Shown here in pieces: positions 29,665 to 34,360 of a DNA stretch of 34,360 nucleotides (within the stretch, counting starts at the first letter, position 1; each line of letters opens with the position of its first letter). The notes under the pieces were generated by a model. It did no database searches. It was given only the letters and a program-made list of their open reading frames with translations, and was not told the origin of the DNA. The position numbers and the translations under genes are program-made. The DNA comes from Branchiostoma floridae (taxonomy: Eukaryota; Chordata; Leptocardii; Amphioxiformes; Branchiostomatidae): contig NW_023365828.1 in assembly GCF_000003815.2 (NCBI RefSeq), positions 1 to 34,360 of the forward strand. Reading direction: 5' to 3'.

Positions 29665-30040
29665 GAAGTATAAACTGTTGTTTGCAGGTGTATAGCGTCC
29701 TCAGGCTCTATATAGTAAAATTGCCGGGAAGTGTAGGTCTGTATTTCTTAAGATTTGGTGTCTTCAACTTTTACTTGATGCTTTATTTTGACCTCAAAAA
29801 ACCACCTCGTTCGTTTCGCTCACATCGGTGGTTTTAATCGGTAGTTATAGCAAAGGACCTGGCGTTATGACACCATACATTGTATACACCTCGGGGCGGG
29901 TCATTAACCCTAAAGTATAAACTGTTGTTTGCAGGTGTATAGCGTCCTCTAGTCTCTATAATAGTAAAATTGGCGTGAAGTGTATGTCTGCATTTCTTAA
30001 GATTTGGTGTCTTCAACTTTTACTTGATGCTTTATTTTGA
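29665..30040. repeat. ~128-bp direct duplication bracketing a TIR fragment
   Basis: gaagtataaactgttgtttg...cttgatgctttattttga occurs at 29665-29792 and 29911-30040, with small differences. Between them (29795-29910) is a solo end of the element seen at 16190 (ctcacatcggtggttttaat, then cacctcggggcgggtcatta). Confidence 0.85.
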
Positions 30041-30455
30041 TCATTCAATGCATTTGTACATCACACAAAGCGACTGATAGCAAGGTAAGAACCAATATAT
30101 ACCTTAGCTAACAGGAAACAAAGTCAGTAGGTATGCAAGGTAACATTCACTCAAATAGCTTGATAGTATATATAGAAATGGCCAGATGCTTTAGACAGTA
30201 TCTGCTGTCTTTCTTCAGTGACTTGACAAACATCTGAATTTTCCACCTTATAAACCCCAAAAATGACTTGAGATGTTGATGAGGTGAAGACAGATGTTTC
30301 AATAGGTTGTATCCTGTGAGGTTGTATCCTATGGAGGTAATGTTGTCTTGAGAATTGTCTGGCATGCAGAAACGAAGTGCATAGCTCATTTGAAACTCTT
30401 GTTTAACTCTTACTCTAACAAAATGTTTCAATTTTTCTTGGCATTACTTATTGAA

Positions 30456-30632
30456 AATTTCGAAATTTTTCTAGTAGGTACAAGAAAATTTCAAAATTTT
30501 TCTATTAGGCACAGGAAAATTTCAAAAGTTTTCAAAAGAATTTCGAAATTTTCCCAAAAAATTTTGAAATTTTCCCAAAAAATTTTGAAATAAAAAAAAA
30601 TTTCGAAATTAATTTCGAAATTTTTTGGTTTT
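30456..30632. repeat. cluster of aatttCGaaatt palindromes
   Basis: At least eight (a)aaattt(c/t)(g/a)aaattt(t) units within ~175 bp, several with the TTCGAA centre, spaced irregularly by ~18-40 bp. The same motif occurs in both arms of the giant inverted repeat (about 21885-21920 and 27705-27740). Confidence 0.7.
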
Positions 30633-30639
30633 TAATGAA

Positions 30640-31255
30640 GCATGACGACTCTCACTGGGGGGTATTATGATGCATCATGTAACATAGAACCTTCACACAA
30701 AATATCAGACACATAAGTATAAAACTTGAAAGTCTACAAGCAATAGTCCAAACTCCACTGCTCAGTCCAATTTTAATCTGCTCGCTGTTACATGTACATG
30801 GATGTATAGTAACCTGTGGGGTCACAGACTTACAAGCTAAGTGTGCTGAGTGGAAGTGATACTACATGTAAATGACAAAAATACTAATTGGTATTCTTAG
30901 AGTAATAAATGATGTAATAGATAGGGAACCATTTAGTGTAATTCGGTGTATTTCTGTAGTATTTTATTTTGCATCATCCTTAATATCTTATGTGAAATTG
31001 TCTTGTACCGTTGTTATGTTTGTTATCTGTAGACCTATGCAATCAGCTGTGCTGCCTATAGGTCTGTGTAATGAACCGTCGCATTTTGAATAAATAGAAA
31101 AATAAAAAAATAAGTAATTAATTCAGTGTAGCCTGGACATGTTCATATACATTGTAAATTGTGCATGGAAAAGTCTTTTTGAAAGAGTTAATGTTTAATT
31201 TCTTCAAAATTCCTGAAAGTGGTTTATATCTGCTCTGACAATATGATACGATGAC
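30640..31255. other. non-coding AT-rich region
   Basis: No gene, RNA or element recognised. Confidence 0.4.
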
Positions 31256-31261
31256 ATTAGA

Positions 31262-31896
31262 AATTGAACTTTGAACTTTATTAAAACACCACTTTGCAGG
31301 TTAAGGGCCAGAATTAAGTTGGCGTGTACACAAAATAGTCATTGCAAAAAGTAGGAGTTTGATTACTAGATTGACATGGTTTAAAACTTTTACAATATTT
31401 GAAAATAACAAGTATAAGTTAAGGATCATTACAGACAATATTATTGCATTCATGAGGGCAAAAGCTTTAGGAATGAAAGATTGTCTGTCTCTCTCAGTTC
31501 GACCCAGTGGAGTCTTTAATCTGGGGGCTTAACATCATAGTTGGTGAAGTGTTTCTGCAGATGGCTGAAGGGACTGTTGGCAGGGATGGGTGGTGTCCAC
31601 CATCACTCTCCTGAGTTCACAGACAGTCGCCCTGCATTTCCGCAACTCTAGGGTTGGCAGCTGATTTGAGGGTGCTGTAATCCAATAATTCTCCAGCAGA
31701 TCTTCTGGACTTTCTCCAGCTCGGCCAACAAACAACTAGGCAGTCCTCCCCATGCTGGAGAGCTGTACTCTGGTACTGAGGGCAGATTAATGTATGGTAG
31801 ATCTGTAGAAGAATGTCTGCTGGTAGCCCTGCTCATTTTGACAGCCATAGGTAGTAAAGATGAGTCAACATGTGGACCCCAAGACAGACAGGTCAT
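31262..31896 (-). mobile_element. decayed non-LTR retrotransposon 3' end (reverse transcriptase C-terminus)
   Basis: In minus orientation the readings are AGLPADILLQIYHTLI, then (frameshift ~31770) EYSSPAWGGLP and LEKVQKICWRIIGL, then (frameshift ~31680) ATVCELRRVMVDTTHPC, and last RTERDRQSFIPKAFALMNA near 31450-31505. These are the usual last segments of CR1/jockey-type reverse transcriptases. The 3' tail is a ttcaaag repeat (seen as tgaactttgaactttatt at 31265-31283). At least two frameshifts and 5' truncation make it non-functional. It is a different family from the 3083-3970 copy. Confidence 0.75.
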
Positions 31897-31899
31897 CAG

Positions 31900-33285
31900 A
31901 ATGAGATAATTCTTAAAATGTCTTAAGAAGTAAAGGTTGGATCACTGCTGTAAATGTGAGATTACCCATGTCCATTAATCTAATTTGTATTGGCTATAAC
32001 ACAAATCTGAAGTTTAGATGGTAAGAGCTTGGCTTATGGCTTCCACGAATTTACAAATAAAGCATTGTAAGAAGATGATGATGTCTATAGATCATATAGT
32101 CATACATGTATGTTACATATACAAGTATGCCCTAAGTTCTTTCCTAAAAAAATTCTCCACATAATTCTTCTCCCCAAATTATTTCCACAATATTACTGGA
32201 AATTGCATCACATTTACAGCAAGACTTACTGTACGTCAAAAGAAAAAGAGAAGTCCTAAAAGAAAAAGAGAAGTCCTCAGTGATGCATGACTGTCTGAAG
32301 GCTTTCCTCAATGATGACCAAGCACTCAGTCATGGTTGAGCTGAGAACTGTGTCACAGTGATTTACCATGCCATGCCAAGATCAGAGGCAGAGCCACGGT
32401 GGAATTGATTGGGGACATTATATGATCCCAACTCATAACATCCTGAACAACCCAATGCAGAAGAGAAATGAAGGATAGGAAGTATCAGACCTTGTGGTTG
32501 AAGAAATGAAACACTGAATGCAAAATGAAGTGAGCTACTGTAGGACTGCTAACAATGTACATAAGACCATGAAAGATTATACCAACATTACATACATGTA
32601 GTTTGAAGTCTAAAAAACGATCACTTATTTGAGCCAGCTTATCAACATTTGGACATGACCAAACCATATGGAACCGGTGAGGTGAGGTGAGAAACCATAT
32701 AGTTTTTCACAACAAGACTCTAAAACAGAGCTGCCCTTGATTAGTGCAAGTGATTCTGCTGCTGTTGAGCAGCGCTCTGCTCTAGAGGGGTCCTTATCCG
32801 TTTCCAATCTATCCCTTCATTGGACCCATCCAATCATACTTGTTTCCACAGCCCTGCAATCTGTTCGGTAGGGATTACCATGATATATTACAAGGATCTG
32901 GACGTGCTGCTGTACCTGTGCACACACTGTGGTGGGGATATTTAAGCGTTCCTTTAATAGCCCATGTTAAAGGATCTGCCCTTGGGTAATTGCTTGCTTC
33001 CAATTTCCATGACAGCCTTTCACCTGTGGCTTCAGGCACATACAACTGACGCAATGATGCTATCAGTGTCTTTGGTATGTATGAAGTTATGATGCCTCGA
33101 GGCAGAAGCAAAGCCAAGCTTCTATCATGGAGACAAATCTCACCCAATATCCTACCAGGCCAGGAGAATATCTTGTCTCTCTAATCATATTTCTCTCCTC
33201 TGCAGCGGAGAAGGAAATACGAGTATGTTATTTTTACTGTTTCACAATTTTCCTTTCCTTCTTTAACATACATGTATCTATGGTT
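31900..33285. other. non-coding region
   Basis: A 90-codon minus-strand reading (32875-33147) and neighbours show no recognised family. A direct repeat aaaagaaaaagagaagtcct occurs twice at 32239-32277. Otherwise nothing is recognisable. Confidence 0.4.
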
Positions 33286-33289
33286 TACT

Positions 33290-33371
33290 TCAGGAGTAAA
33301 AATCACTTGGCTAAGCATCAGAGTTACAACCTACCGAATGCAAGGCCAACACTCTAATCACTTGGCCATTG
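33290..33371 (-). mobile_element. tRNA-derived SINE head fragment
   Basis: The minus strand reads tggccaagtgattagagtgt, then tggccttgcattcggtaggt, then tgtaactctgatgc. This has the form of a Leu/Ser-type tRNA 5' half (A box tggccaagtgatta) with a degraded B box. No body or tail is visible, so it is a fragment. It is not a functional tRNA gene. Confidence 0.5.
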
Positions 33372-33374
33372 CGC

Positions 33375-34360
33375 ATACATTTTAGAGCTATTGGTGAGCT
33401 AAAATTACCCACAAGACAGTCTGCTTGCTTGAGTTTAATGTTATGAGGTTTGAATATATATGAATGATTTGTGTATGCTCGATACTATCATTACATGCAT
33501 TGACTAACAAGTAAGGAAAGAACATAGCTCCACTGTTTGTTCTTTTGACAATAACTTGGCAAGACAGCTACATTCATGTAGGTTTCCACTGTCAAGAATA
33601 TACATAATAACAGCCTTCTTTTCAGCACCATGGATGGCTTTAGCTGTGGCAACATTTTACGAAAGAATGTGGTATCTAGTTACCTGACAAGATGTTAGAC
33701 ACCAAAAATATGATTTTCTGAACATTAACATGGAATGGACGTCATATAATCAGCCTCACACACAACATTAAGCAATGAAGACATTTGTCTGCATAATTCT
33801 GACAGTAGTATATAACAACAATTAGTTGCTGCATTGATTAGCAGGCTTTAGCCAAGACTATGCCAAGATCAAATAAGGTTATGTTACAATATAATGTACT
33901 TACCACAAGTTTTCCAAATGGCAGTACAATAAACATGCATTCAAAGTCTTGATGGTTTGGAAGCATGAATAATATACTCAAGTGTTACAACTAGCAAGGG
34001 TGTGTCAAAAATGGGATGAGAGATTTGCATAAAATAACTTATGGTGAGGGAATGAACACATACAACATTATTGCCAACATTGGGTACGTTTCAACAAGTC
34101 AACAAACTAGAAAGCAAGAGTCAGAGTCCTTTTCTTCTGAATACTGTAACAGTTGAACTCCATGGGTTGCTATCTCCTTGTATCCAGAGAGAAAGAGAAA
34201 CCACAGCACAGTCATTTTAAGTTATTACAAACTCCCAGCAGGCTGATGTTCTGCCTGCACCAATTAGCCCTTCCACCGCTATGGAAAGCATACTGCTCTT
34301 GACGCATCTTGATGAATGTGTATTTATGATTCCTTCCAGCATCAGAGATCGATTTTAAAG
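33375..34360. other. non-coding AT-rich tail of the window
   Basis: No supportable gene. Short open readings only. Confidence 0.4.

Noticed and set aside
30147-30431. Minus-strand reading with SLKKDSRYCLKHL and a phrase tgaagaaagacagcagatac
   Set aside because: The phrase resembles text seen near ends of invertebrate retroelements, but I cannot show element boundaries or coding motifs, so it is not called.
32875-33147. 90-codon minus-strand reading (GIITSYIPKTLIASLRQLYV)
   Set aside because: No recognised domain, no neighbouring exon, no splice evidence.
1-34360. CRISPR array, bacterial operon or phage features
   Set aside because: The tandem array at 8652 has no spacers, and gene structure (introns, SINEs, C2H2 fingers) is animal.

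Overview
The window looks like a draft-assembly piece of a lancelet (Branchiostoma, amphioxus) nuclear genome. The evidence is spliced extracellular-domain exons with phase-1 introns, lancelet-style C2H2 zinc-finger repeats (alternating CGECGYRTA and CDQCGYSAA fingers), tRNA-derived SINEs, 5'-truncated non-LTR retrotransposons, many foldback or MITE-like elements, and long introns. Four N gaps (1269-1523, 3478-3580, 4645-5213, 12589-12688) and a single N at 19830 show that it is draft sequence. The genus is inferred from gene and repeat style, not from an alignment.

Layout. 1-3000 (+): three consecutive exons of one gene for a secreted or extracellular multidomain protein. Two exons form an uncharacterised Cys-containing module bounded by phase-1 introns. 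The third is one complete six-cysteine EGF module (phase 1-1). Donors, acceptors and phases all fit. The introns carry a half copy of a 'CGTACG' foldback element, a degenerate satellite-like repeat, and a 5'-truncated non-LTR retrotransposon followed by a tRNA-SINE, both on the minus strand. 2403-7016 contains an inverted pair of repeats. 7140-8300 holds short tandem and foldback elements. 8652-8962 is a 42-bp minisatellite whose units carry a TGTGCA-TTT-TGCACA dyad. It lies directly upstream of a 424-codon ORF (8998-10272) that resembles the cysteine-protease (peptidase C76/OTU-like) N-terminal ORF of Helitron-type elements and looks 3'-truncated.

10280-14160 is mostly non-coding: a 48-bp in-frame duplication, a 540-bp-offset duplication around a 100-N gap, and another copy of the satellite-like repeat. 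14666-15918 is a decayed C2H2 zinc-finger gene with about twelve fingers, several frameshifts and a small poly(A) SINE inserted with a target duplication. 19233-19829 is a second zinc-finger gene copy. Its 5' coding exon is split by a 263-bp MITE-type insertion whose removal exactly restores the reading frame. Between and beside them are two inverted copies of a module rich in CCAAT boxes and octamers (ATTTGCAT), the first one held inside ~110-bp terminal inverted repeats.

20721-28930 is a giant imperfect inverted repeat (arms ~3.4-3.6 kb, spacer ~1.3 kb). The arms differ by private insertions and tandem duplications, so they are not one sequence simply assembled twice. A 157-bp element with 9-bp target duplications sits in the right arm only, and the left arm keeps the empty site. 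29000-34360 is AT-rich non-coding DNA with a 128-bp direct duplication, a dense TTCGAA palindrome cluster, a second decayed non-LTR retrotransposon (minus strand) and a tRNA-SINE fragment.

In functional terms only the EGF-type gene at the start looks like an ordinary, possibly intact host gene fragment. The zinc-finger copies and the protease-like ORF are mobile or multicopy sequences in various stages of decay.
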